Source of the DNA: a virus
Reading direction: 5' to 3' (one strand)
IMG/VR virus record: IMGVR_UViG_3300042897_000994
Location: 1 to 64,000 of that record
DNA: 64,000 nucleotides
Part shown: positions 8,786 to 16,644 of the stretch, one piece after another
How the letters are laid out: every line of letters begins with the position of its first letter
Numbering within the stretch: the first letter of the stretch is position 1
Made by a program: the position numbers and the translations under genes
The notes under the pieces: model-generated
What the model saw: the letters and a program-made list of their open reading frames with translations, nothing else
The model's database searches: none
What the model was told of the DNA's origin: nothing

Positions 8786-10275
8786 TGGCAAGCTCAAAAG
8801 AACTTCGAATTTTACAAATAACCAAACCTGAGATAGTTCTAGATCAGATAAAACATGATGATTTAGAAAACAGTACAAATAATAAGTACAACCTCGGTAA
8901 AATGTGGGGATTTGTGTTTCCTTTGATTAAGATCAACGGAAAAATGTATACTGATTCTGATATCGACTTTTTTCAGCTTAATGTTTCTGGTTTTTTACCA
9001 ACTATAACTCTAACTGTGGTCGATCTTCATAATCAATTTAAGAACAGAAACTTTCCGATGGCTGGGGCTGTAATTTCTGTTTTTATTAGAGGTGCTGGAG
9101 ATGATAAAATATTTAAACCGATAAGAATTGATTTTGATACCGTTTCGATAACTCCATTTGGTGGCGTTCCGGGGAAAGGTACGATGTTCAGAATGACTGG
9201 AAAAATGCGGGTTCCTAATCTTTTTAAAGATACTTGCGGGTATTTTTCTGGAACTTCTTTTGAAACCCTATTAGAAATTAGTAAAAAAATGCAACTAGGT
9301 TTTTCATCTAATGTCACGGGCACGAGTGATTCTATGAATTGGATAAACCCTACAGATACCACAGCAAGATTTGTACAAGATATAACCTCTTCTGCGTATT
9401 TAGATGAAGATAGCTTTTTTGGTTCATATATAGATCCATACTATCTTTTAAATTTTGTAGAGTTAAATAGACTTTATCAAGATACTGCTGATATCGAACA
9501 GAGTTTTAATTTTAGCGCATCAGATGTAAGTTCTTATGTAAAGAATGTAGAAGATTCTCAGGGTGAAGCAAACGTGTTAACAAACCATCCAGAAATGCGC
9601 GGAACTGCTCGATATCTAGACGCTTACAATTCTTACAATAATACATCTAAAATTACAACGGATCATGGTTATTTTAGATTTGAGCAGCACTATGATGTAG
9701 ATAATAAAGAATATGTCAATGAATTCGTAGATCCTTTCGCTACAGATGATCCTAATAAAGTTACTTTAAAAGGCAGGGGAGTAGGTTTTTATGATAAAGG
9801 ATCGCAGGCGGTTCCTGAATTTTCTTTTAAACAGAGAGATTTTAAAACAAAATATCTAGGAAAACAAGGATCAAATATGCATCCTCAGTTTAATTATTCC
9901 ATCATCTTGAATTATCAAAATCAACTCGAAATTCAGAAATATGGACTAGTTGTAACATTAAACGCTGTAAATCCTGCTCTTCATAGATTTCAAAGGATTT
10001 TTGTGATAATTTATGATTTTGGAAGATCACAGACTTCTACTATGGATGAAGAGCTGAATAAAACACAAAATAGAGAACCTAGCGAAGGGGCTCAAAGTAC
10101 AAACTATAAAACAGGAAATAGCGGAGAATTTGGAGAACAAACTCAATCTCTAAACCAGGCACTAAGTGGATTTTATGTAATATCAGAAATTTCTTATAAG
10201 TATGACTCTACTATATCTAGTAATATATCTATGGAGCTTGTTCTTTCGAGAAGAGACTTAATTGCATCTCCATAA
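8785..10275 (+). CDS. gp27/gpD-like baseplate hub protein
   Basis: The protein has 496 residues. The N-terminal third shows the hub pattern in which a beta domain reads 'P-x-ITLTVVDLHNQF' and then 'GAVISVFI' (residues ~70-105). Residues ~190-235 (ARFVQDITSSAYLDEDSFFG, then DPYYLLNFVELNRLY) resemble the gp27-type segment that describes the central tube. By family knowledge a trimer of this protein adapts the sixfold tube to the threefold spike. The gp5-like spike gene two genes downstream supports this. It starts at TAATG, overlapping the previous stop by 1 nt. Confidence 0.6.
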   Translation: MASSKELRILQITKPEIVLDQIKHDDLENSTNNKYNLGKMWGFVFPLIKINGKMYTDSDIDFFQLNVSGFLPTITLTVVDLHNQFKNRNFPMAGAVISVFIRGAGDDKIFKPIRIDFDTVSITPFGGVPGKGTMFRMTGKMRVPNLFKDTCGYFSGTSFETLLEISKKMQLGFSSNVTGTSDSMNWINPTDTTARFVQDITSSAYLDEDSFFGSYIDPYYLLNFVELNRLYQDTADIEQSFNFSASDVSSYVKNVEDSQGEANVLTNHPEMRGTARYLDAYNSYNNTSKITTDHGYFRFEQHYDVDNKEYVNEFVDPFATDDPNKVTLKGRGVGFYDKGSQAVPEFSFKQRDFKTKYLGKQGSNMHPQFNYSIILNYQNQLEIQKYGLVVTLNAVNPALHRFQRIFVIIYDFGRSQTSTMDEELNKTQNREPSEGAQSTNYKTGNSGEFGEQTQSLNQALSGFYVISEISYKYDSTISSNISMELVLSRRDLIASP

Positions 10276-10290
10276 AAAGATAAATATATT

Positions 10291-11889
10291 ATGGCATTTG
10301 ATCCAGAAAGTTTAGGCGCTGCATTTGGCAGAAATCGTGGCTTCAGAGATGCAGCTGTAAAGCAGTTTGTTGACTCTGGTGCTCAAAATAATGTAGGCTT
10401 CGGTTATCAGATTGGAGAAGTTCCTCTGAATAAAATAGAAGATCCTACATACTTAGGTTTTTCTTTTGTTTTTGACAAAATGTCTCCACTTTTTAATTTA
10501 AGCGATGGAGCTACAGACAACACAGCATATAGTTATCTTTTACACACATATCCAGAAGGTAATCAGTTAAGAGCTAAATACATGAGAGCTTTTGTAGAAT
10601 CTTTTTTAGCTATTAATGATAGATTCCCTTATTATTTTCAATCGATAGAAGGATTAGATACGATATGGAAAAAAACAACTATGTTCACCGATCCGTATTT
10701 CGGGGGAGATGATTCAAAAATATCAGTAGATTGTCTAGAGGCTTTAGATCTTAAAATTACCGGGATCATGGACCTTTATAGAAAAGCTGTATATGATCCG
10801 ATAAATAGAAGAGTTATTCTTCCTGAAAATTTAAGAGAATTTGATGTAGTAGTTTATGTAAAAGAAATTAGAAAATTTAGAACTTCCGCAAAAAGACTTT
10901 CAGACCTTTTAGTAACTACGAATCCTCTAGCTAACACTTTTAATAATGTAGATTTAGATCAAATTCCACCTACTGAATTTAACTCAACCGCTCAGTTTGT
11001 AAATGAAAATTCTTCATTCGTTTCTTTTACTCTCAAGTTTTGTGAATTTGTACCAGAAGATTCATCTGCATTTTTAGACAACGTTTCAAACGTCGGTGGA
11101 GAATCTGCAAAGCAGAAAATATCTTGGATTTGGAAAGATGTAGAAGAAAACAACAGATATTCAAGTCTAGTTTATTTTGCAAGTAGTTTAGCAGCAAACG
11201 GGTTAGGTGCAAATTCTGGAGGTAACGGAAGTAGATGGGCAAACGCTGCAAGAGAATTTGCTAAATCAGTAATTTATCAAGGAATTGGAGCTGCTACTCA
11301 AAAACTTGCAAATGTTATTAATCAGGGTCAGCTAGGAAACGTATTTGGATTTAGTCCAAATCAGCTACAGACTCTTCTCGTTTCTCAGAGCATCGATTCT
11401 GTAATCAGATCTGCTACAACACCAGAAGAAGATACAGATGAATTAGGAAGGCTTAAAGTTTTTTCAGAAACATTAGAAAGACCGGGTTTGGATGAATTTA
11501 ATTTGTTCGGAGAGCCCGGCGGAGAGCCTCCTCAATATACGGGAGAAAAAATCTTACCAGATGGAAATCTTCCTACGAATAAAGACGGAAATCAATCTTC
11601 GCCACTAAACGGAACTGGAAATCCTTTGGATTCTAATCCAAACCCAATAACTCCCCTGAAACCTGACAACAATTTCCCAACACCTCCGGGACCACAAGCG
11701 TTTACGGGTACTAATGTTTTAGAATCTAATCAAAATCCTACCACACCTTTAACTCCAGATAAAGTTTTAGATGCTGCTCAAACTCCTACAAATCGTGATG
11801 GATCAGAGCCACCAAAATTAAAAAGAGAACAGATACTTGGCGAGGGTGGAGCACCGGGACCGTTAGCACCTGATAATATTTTCGGATGA
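10291..11889 (+). CDS. Baseplate/tube-associated structural protein, 532 aa
   Basis: Residues 1-320 form a folded part with LKITGIMDLYRKAVYD and VILPENLREFDVVVYVKEI. This reads like a tail-tube or tube-initiator beta domain, but I cannot name the T4 counterpart (gp48 or gp54 would be position-compatible). Residues ~425-532 are Pro/Asn/Asp-rich and carry a loose tandem repeat: LDSNPNPITPLKPDN and LESNQNPTTPLTPDK lie roughly 40 residues apart. The start is preceded by AGATAAATATATT, with no Shine-Dalgarno. It ends with an ATGA overlap to the spike gene. Confidence 0.5.
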   Translation: MAFDPESLGAAFGRNRGFRDAAVKQFVDSGAQNNVGFGYQIGEVPLNKIEDPTYLGFSFVFDKMSPLFNLSDGATDNTAYSYLLHTYPEGNQLRAKYMRAFVESFLAINDRFPYYFQSIEGLDTIWKKTTMFTDPYFGGDDSKISVDCLEALDLKITGIMDLYRKAVYDPINRRVILPENLREFDVVVYVKEIRKFRTSAKRLSDLLVTTNPLANTFNNVDLDQIPPTEFNSTAQFVNENSSFVSFTLKFCEFVPEDSSAFLDNVSNVGGESAKQKISWIWKDVEENNRYSSLVYFASSLAANGLGANSGGNGSRWANAAREFAKSVIYQGIGAATQKLANVINQGQLGNVFGFSPNQLQTLLVSQSIDSVIRSATTPEEDTDELGRLKVFSETLERPGLDEFNLFGEPGGEPPQYTGEKILPDGNLPTNKDGNQSSPLNGTGNPLDSNPNPITPLKPDNNFPTPPGPQAFTGTNVLESNQNPTTPLTPDKVLDAAQTPTNRDGSEPPKLKREQILGEGGAPGPLAPDNIFG

Positions 11890-12638
11890 GAAAAGAGATA
11901 GATCCAATAAATGATAATTTAGCAACCACTAAGTGGGTAGGAGTAGTCGTGAACAATGACGATCCTCTTCGTTTAGGAAGATGTCAGGTTAGAATATTCG
12001 GAAAGTTTGATATGAGAGAAGATCCTTTCTCAAATGATAGCCCCTTTATTATTCCAGATGAAAATCTTCCTTGGAGTTATCCAGCTACTTCTACTACTGC
12101 TTCATCCGAAACAGGAGGTGCTGGATTTTCTGTTCCAAAAATAAACTCTATAGTTTCCGTAACTTTTGATAATGGAAACCCATACTTTCCAGAATATAAT
12201 TTTAATCAACACTATTCAGATGAAGTTTTAACTGAAATCCAAAATAGTTATGCAAATGCTCATGTTCTTTGGTATGATGTTGTAACTGAAGGCGGTATGA
12301 AAGTTTTCTTTACCGAAGAAAAAGGCTTGGTGTTAGATTATAAAGAAACACAACTAAACGTCAAACCAGATAATTCAATTGTAATTCTAAACCCAAACGG
12401 TGATACTGTAACTCTTTCAAATGATGGTAATTTAACTATCAAAACTTCATCTAAAGTAAAGGTTGATTCTCCTTCTATAGAACTAGGTTCCAAAGCAGCA
12501 GAAGCGGTGATAAAAGGAAATACATTTCAGGCTTTGTTTAATGCGCATACTCATATCGGAAATCTAGGAGCGCCTACAGGTCCACCGATTATTCCACTAA
12601 ATGGATCTGAATTAAGTACAGTAACTAAAACCCAATAA
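11886..12638 (+). CDS. gp5-like baseplate spike protein (OB domain plus beta-helix tip, no lysozyme)
   Basis: The protein has 250 residues. The N-terminal region (WVGVVVNNDDPLRLGRCQVR, then LPWSYPA) is the OB-fold of gp5/gpV spikes. Residues ~165-200 carry short repeats (NGDTVTLSNDGNLTIKTSSK) typical of the triple-stranded beta-helix. Near the C-terminus, FNAHTHIG supplies an H-x-H pair (His221, His223) followed by APTGPP, as in iron-binding spike tips. By family knowledge the trimer sits below the hub and pierces the outer membrane. There is no lysozyme domain, unlike T4 gp5, so cell-wall cutting must come from elsewhere. Confidence 0.8.
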   Translation: MRKEIDPINDNLATTKWVGVVVNNDDPLRLGRCQVRIFGKFDMREDPFSNDSPFIIPDENLPWSYPATSTTASSETGGAGFSVPKINSIVSVTFDNGNPYFPEYNFNQHYSDEVLTEIQNSYANAHVLWYDVVTEGGMKVFFTEEKGLVLDYKETQLNVKPDNSIVILNPNGDTVTLSNDGNLTIKTSSKVKVDSPSIELGSKAAEAVIKGNTFQALFNAHTHIGNLGAPTGPPIIPLNGSELSTVTKTQ

Positions 12639-12640
12639 TT

Positions 12641-12931
12641 ATGCCACTAATACCGAATACATTAGAAACAGTTTTGGCCGAAGCTTTTGATAAAGGAATG
12701 CTTGTATTTGCTGAAACAATTAAAAATTCTCCGCCCGGAACAGATGTGAGTGATGATGCCCGTAGATTGGCTGCCAAAACTTTTGCCACTATAGCTTCTA
12801 CTGCTATTGATGCATATATTAGATCAGCTACTATAATAGTTCCTCCAGGGCAAGTTGTAACTGCGGCTAGTCCCGCAGGCCCGGTTGCTGGATCAACTAC
12901 CTCTCCTTCAGCTCCCGCAATAATTTCTTAG
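12641..12931 (+). CDS. Small baseplate-associated protein, 96 aa
   Basis: It starts 2 nt after the spike stop. Residues ~1-65 are helical and alanine-rich. The tail (IIVPPGQVVTAASPAGPVAG) is Pro/Gly/Ser-rich, a style often seen in small proteins next to phage spikes. No named family. Probably the last gene of the hub operon. Confidence 0.55.
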   Translation: MPLIPNTLETVLAEAFDKGMLVFAETIKNSPPGTDVSDDARRLAAKTFATIASTAIDAYIRSATIIVPPGQVVTAASPAGPVAGSTTSPSAPAIIS

Positions 12932-12940
12932 ATTCAAAGA

Positions 12941-12949
12941 TATATAATC
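12941..12949 (+). promoter_or_regulatory. Variant late-promoter-like element before the S1-like gene
   Basis: GATATATAATCT, sharing GATATATAA with the strong copies but diverging after that and lying 23 nt before the ATG at 12973, farther than the usual 12-16 nt. Weak candidate. Confidence 0.35.
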
Positions 12950-12972
12950 TGTACACTTTTAATTTAGACTAA

Positions 12973-14097
12973 ATGCCTATACAAAAAATTCAAATTCTTC
13001 GAGACGAAGAAAACCCATTTGACGTAATTGAAACAGAAGTAGAAGTACCAAAAGGAAGTAAAATCCTATCAAATGAACCTTATGTTCTAGATGTACTACA
13101 CTATTACTTTAAAAATTCTGAAGTATCTTTCAAACCTATCACCGACAATGAAATTATAGATTCAAAAATAATCTATATTTCGGAGTCTTCTATTATTGTA
13201 GACATTAACGGAAAAGACAATGCCTACATCGATCTCCTAAAGGAGAAAATGTCTTCAAATGAATTCCGAATTGGAGACACTGTCAAAATTAAAGTTAAAA
13301 AAGGCCATAAAGAAGGAAGCATCGAAGCGAGCATTGGTGCAGCTTCTACACAGGGAAAGATCGAGGACTTAGTAAATTCAATCGGTTCTAAAACTGTAGC
13401 TTACAAAGCACAAGTTAAAGAACTTATCAACGGTGGATATTATCTAATGATAGACGATATAAAAGTATTTATGCCTGGTTCACTTGCAGGTATGAACAAA
13501 CTTTCAGATTTTGAAAGAATGCTGGGAAAAGAAATTATTGTAATGCCTGTAAACTTCTCCAAAGAAAGAAATATTGTAGTAGTTTCTCACAGAGAATATT
13601 TAAAAACTTTGGTCCCTGTTGCAATTGATAGAGTTAGTGAAAATCCAAATGATCTCAGAGAAGGTACAGTTACCGGAACTTCGGGTTCTGGGATATTTGT
13701 AGAGTTTGAAGAATGTCTAACAGGATTGATCACCGTAACCGAAATGGAAAGGTGTAAAACCGATTTCGAGAATGGAAGTATTAAACCTGGGGATTCTATT
13801 CAATTTAGAATTAAGCAAATCATTAGTGAGACTAAGATTATTTTAACACAAAAGGAGAGGGAATATAGTCCATGGGATGACATCGAGGATAGATACTCAC
13901 CCGAAACCAGAATCACTGGAAATGTAGTAAAGAAAGCATCTTACGGTCTCTTTGTTGAAATTGAAAAAGGCATCAATGGTCTTCTTCACTCATCAAACAT
14001 AAAGGGTGATAATTTTGAAGAAGGAGATTCAATCGATGTAATTATTACCAAGATAGATCCTGTAAATAGAAAAATAACCCTTAGAAGAAAAAGGTAA
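12973..14097 (+). CDS. Ribosomal protein S1-like RNA-binding protein
   Basis: The protein has 374 residues with apparently four S1-type OB domains: a degenerate one at ~62-120 (GDTVKIKVKKG), then ~140-210, ~226-293 (REGTVTGTSGSGIFVEFEEC) and ~310-373 (ITGNVVKKASYGLFVEIEKG, NGLLHSSNI). The last two are textbook S1 repeats. Cellular S1 is longer (about 550-600 aa, six domains) and delivers mRNA to the 30S subunit. Phage S1 homologues are known from surveys of viral ribosomal proteins. Because phage genes here lack Shine-Dalgarno sites, a phage S1 could favour A-rich phage leaders on host ribosomes; that is inference. It is a single-gene unit with a strong terminator behind it, lodged between two structural operons. 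Confidence 0.88.
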   Translation: MPIQKIQILRDEENPFDVIETEVEVPKGSKILSNEPYVLDVLHYYFKNSEVSFKPITDNEIIDSKIIYISESSIIVDINGKDNAYIDLLKEKMSSNEFRIGDTVKIKVKKGHKEGSIEASIGAASTQGKIEDLVNSIGSKTVAYKAQVKELINGGYYLMIDDIKVFMPGSLAGMNKLSDFERMLGKEIIVMPVNFSKERNIVVVSHREYLKTLVPVAIDRVSENPNDLREGTVTGTSGSGIFVEFEECLTGLITVTEMERCKTDFENGSIKPGDSIQFRIKQIISETKIILTQKEREYSPWDDIEDRYSPETRITGNVVKKASYGLFVEIEKGINGLLHSSNIKGDNFEEGDSIDVIITKIDPVNRKITLRRKR

Positions 14098-14116
14098 AGG
14101 CTTAATCTCAGGTAAG

Positions 14117-14145
14117 AAAAAACCTAGCTTCGGCTAGGTTTTTTT
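14117..14145 (+). terminator. Intrinsic terminator after the S1-like gene
   Basis: AAAAAACCTAGC-TTCG-GCTAGGTTTTTTT: a perfect stem with a UUCG tetraloop and a seven-T tail. It separates the S1-like gene from the next late promoter at 14154. Confidence 0.93.
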
Positions 14146-14153
14146 GTGTGAGA

Positions 14154-14162
14154 TATATAAAA
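14154..14162 (+). promoter_or_regulatory. Late-promoter-like element
   Basis: GAGATATATAAAAAAAG, core TATATAAAA, 13 nt before the GTG start at 14176, directly after the terminator at 14117-14145. It heads the wedge operon. Confidence 0.65.
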
Positions 14163-14175
14163 AAAGTCTACTAAT

Positions 14176-15459
14176 GTGAATTTTACAAGAGAGGAAACCC
14201 TTTATAATACTATCATTTCTTACACTTCTGAATTTTATTCGGAATTAGGAATGGATGATGTTAAAGCATTAATTTCATCATCTTTAGGAAGAAAAGTCTA
14301 TCCTAAAGATTCTTTCCAGTTAACAGAAACTCTGATGCACGATTATCTCAGAATTTCTAAAAATTCAGCAGGAAAGTACTCAATGACCACCGGCTATTTG
14401 AGATATTCCGAAGGTCGTTTGTATCTTACAAAAATGTTGAATATGATTGATGAGAATTTCTCAACCGAAAAGGACTGTAGTCTAAATTTCAGTGTAATGT
14501 ATTCTGCTTATGATCAACCAGGTACTCCTGATATATCAAGATTAGATTCTCTTAAGTTTATTTTAGAATATGATGAAAACGTTCCATACACACATTTCCC
14601 AGAGAGAAAAAATGTACTTTATTCAAAGTCTATCAAAAATATTCTTCCTGGCAGCAAATTTTTCACAGAAAGCTCAGCAAACATTTCTTCTAGAAACTAC
14701 AGCTATCCTTTTCAGCCTTATTTTGCTGTAGATTTTTCTTCTCTAAAAAGAGGCAATCTAACTTTTAGATATATTGGTGGAGAAGATTATCAAAAGAAAG
14801 AAGGAATTAGAGAGATTATTGAATATTCTTCTTTAACTCTCTATAGTTGCATCAGAAATCCGTACATTAACGAAAAGAACAAAGCTGAATTAGATAAGAT
14901 TCTAAGTAAACATCAAGCAATTTCCGATTCTTATTCTTCAGCTACCGATTTTAAAAGGAGTTTTCCTGATATTACTCTGATGGTAAATCTGCAATCAGAT
15001 AAGAGAGTGATTGATACGATGTATCCTTACATCAGAGATAAAATATACAATCTTCTAATTGAATGCAATTTTCAAAGGGGCTACTTGAACTATGATTCAA
15101 ATAACGGAAAGCTTCAGATTAAAGATGCAGAGATCAATAATGCATATCTGATTGACAACATAGACATCTTTGATTCGAAAATAGAAGGTACCATTTCGAA
15201 TTGTGATATATTTCAATCTGAAATCAAAGAATCTGAAATTTTTAGATGTAACTTGTTTGATAGATCTAAAGCTATTAATTGCTACCTATACAATTCTTAT
15301 GTGAACGGAAATAGCATACTCAATGAATCTACAGTAGAAGGTGATCTTGGTATATTTTCGGGGAAGATGAAAGATGGAGTTTTTGTCTCTGGAAAAATAA
15401 CTCAAAGTGCTAATCTATCTGATACCACTAAAGTAATCTCATACCAAAAAATAAGCTAA
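14176..15459 (+). CDS. Virion protein with C-terminal pentapeptide-like beta-helix, 427 aa
   Basis: The start is GTG. The ATG two bases earlier is followed at once by a stop, and the late-promoter spacing (13 nt) supports GTG. Residues 1-300 are not recognised. Residues ~318-410 show short repeating units (IDNIDIFDSKIEGTISNC, DIFQSEIKESEIFRCNLF) with hydrophobic residues every five or so positions, like pentapeptide-repeat parallel beta-helices. The protein heads the operon that continues with gp25 and gp6, so it is probably a structural or assembly protein. The function is unknown. Confidence 0.6.
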   Translation: MNFTREETLYNTIISYTSEFYSELGMDDVKALISSSLGRKVYPKDSFQLTETLMHDYLRISKNSAGKYSMTTGYLRYSEGRLYLTKMLNMIDENFSTEKDCSLNFSVMYSAYDQPGTPDISRLDSLKFILEYDENVPYTHFPERKNVLYSKSIKNILPGSKFFTESSANISSRNYSYPFQPYFAVDFSSLKRGNLTFRYIGGEDYQKKEGIREIIEYSSLTLYSCIRNPYINEKNKAELDKILSKHQAISDSYSSATDFKRSFPDITLMVNLQSDKRVIDTMYPYIRDKIYNLLIECNFQRGYLNYDSNNGKLQIKDAEINNAYLIDNIDIFDSKIEGTISNCDIFQSEIKESEIFRCNLFDRSKAINCYLYNSYVNGNSILNESTVEGDLGIFSGKMKDGVFVSGKITQSANLSDTTKVISYQKIS

Positions 15460-15462
15460 CAC

Positions 15463-16245
15463 ATGGCAAACATGACACCTGAACAAGTTAGATGTACTGA
15501 TGAATTAGTAAAAATGATTCAGCAAGAAGTTACAGTAGCTTGTCAAATTCCCATTACTATACCGAAGCAAGAAATTCTTCGAATTATTGATAGAGCCAAG
15601 AAATGGTTCTACAAAAATTATGAATACTCTGTACAAGAAAAATACTATGCAGTAGATGCTACAGCATTTTCAACTACTGCGTTTAAAAGAAGCGGAGAAA
15701 TTTTCATGCCGGAAAATGTATTTGCTGTAAATGCTGTATATCAGATAGGCGAATTTAGCGGAGAAGATGGAGGATTTGGAGGTTATAGTTTTAACGGTTT
15801 AGATCCTGATTTTGCTCTTGATAAATGGGTTTATGGAAATGTCTATGGCTCTGGTATTGGATCTGAAAATTTGATGTATTATGTAATTAATGCAATGTTC
15901 ATCGACTTAGCTAGATTTACTTTACAGCAGATGATGTCTTACAATTACAACTATCTGAATTATAAGTTTAGATTTATGGGACAGCTGCCAACTAATACAT
16001 GTATTTTTCTGGTATATGAAAAAATTGATGATTGCGCTCTATTTTCAGAAGAGATTTTTATCAGATATTGTGTAGCAGAAACCAAGTTGCAATTGGCCAG
16101 AATTACAGGTACTTTTAATTTCAACTTACCAGGAAATGTTACTATCAACTATTCCGAAATAAGAAGTGAGGCAACTGATGAAATTTCGTCAATTAAAGAA
16201 GAAATAAAAGGCGATGAAGGGGTAGATTACTTCTTTACAGACTAA
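15463..16245 (+). CDS. Putative tail/neck structural protein, 260 aa
   Basis: The protein starts 3 nt after the upstream stop. It has an N-terminal helical part (TIPKQEILRIIDRAKKWFYK), a glycine-rich loop near residues 98-130, and a helical segment rich in Tyr/Asn (YNYNYLNYKFRFMGQLP). It ends in an acidic tail. I know the style from T4-like structural gene clusters but cannot assign a name; a neck or completion protein is possible. It precedes gp25. Confidence 0.5.
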   Translation: MANMTPEQVRCTDELVKMIQQEVTVACQIPITIPKQEILRIIDRAKKWFYKNYEYSVQEKYYAVDATAFSTTAFKRSGEIFMPENVFAVNAVYQIGEFSGEDGGFGGYSFNGLDPDFALDKWVYGNVYGSGIGSENLMYYVINAMFIDLARFTLQQMMSYNYNYLNYKFRFMGQLPTNTCIFLVYEKIDDCALFSEEIFIRYCVAETKLQLARITGTFNFNLPGNVTINYSEIRSEATDEISSIKEEIKGDEGVDYFFTD

Positions 16246-16274
16246 GAAAAATATAATATCATAATATATAAACC

Positions 16275-16631
16275 ATGCCAGATATCTATACTAGAACTGA
16301 TGACATGCTCAATTACCAACCGGATTTGTTGGAAGTAGATGATGATATTTCATTATTGATTTTACAGCTTGAAAACTTGTTGTTTACTGAGCCTCGTCGA
16401 GTTTTAGGATCTTCTAATTTTGGCATTGATCTAGAAGGATTGCTTTTTAATTTGATGTTGAATGAATCTTATATTCAAGGAAGAATAACCACTGCAATTG
16501 GAAACTTTTGCCCCTTAAGAGAGACTTATCAAATTGATGTAAGGGTAAATTTCTACTCTGGAGAAGTTTCTGACATAGGAGAAGTTTTGATAACTGTAGA
16601 TGGTAGAAAAGTATTTTCAGTTTTAGTATAA
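16275..16631 (+). CDS. 25: gp25-like baseplate wedge protein
   Basis: The 118-residue length fits gp25 (132 aa in T4). The central segment ILQLENLLFTEPRRVLGSSN followed by FGIDLEGLLF matches the gp25/gpW family, in which this region forms the core that contacts gp6 and starts sheath assembly. The gene for gp6 follows 13 nt downstream, as expected for the wedge. An AT-rich leader with ATATATAAACC abuts the ATG. That is too close to act like the other late-promoter motifs. Confidence 0.88.
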   Translation: MPDIYTRTDDMLNYQPDLLEVDDDISLLILQLENLLFTEPRRVLGSSNFGIDLEGLLFNLMLNESYIQGRITTAIGNFCPLRETYQIDVRVNFYSGEVSDIGEVLITVDGRKVFSVLV

Positions 16632-16644
16632 AAAAAAGAGATAA

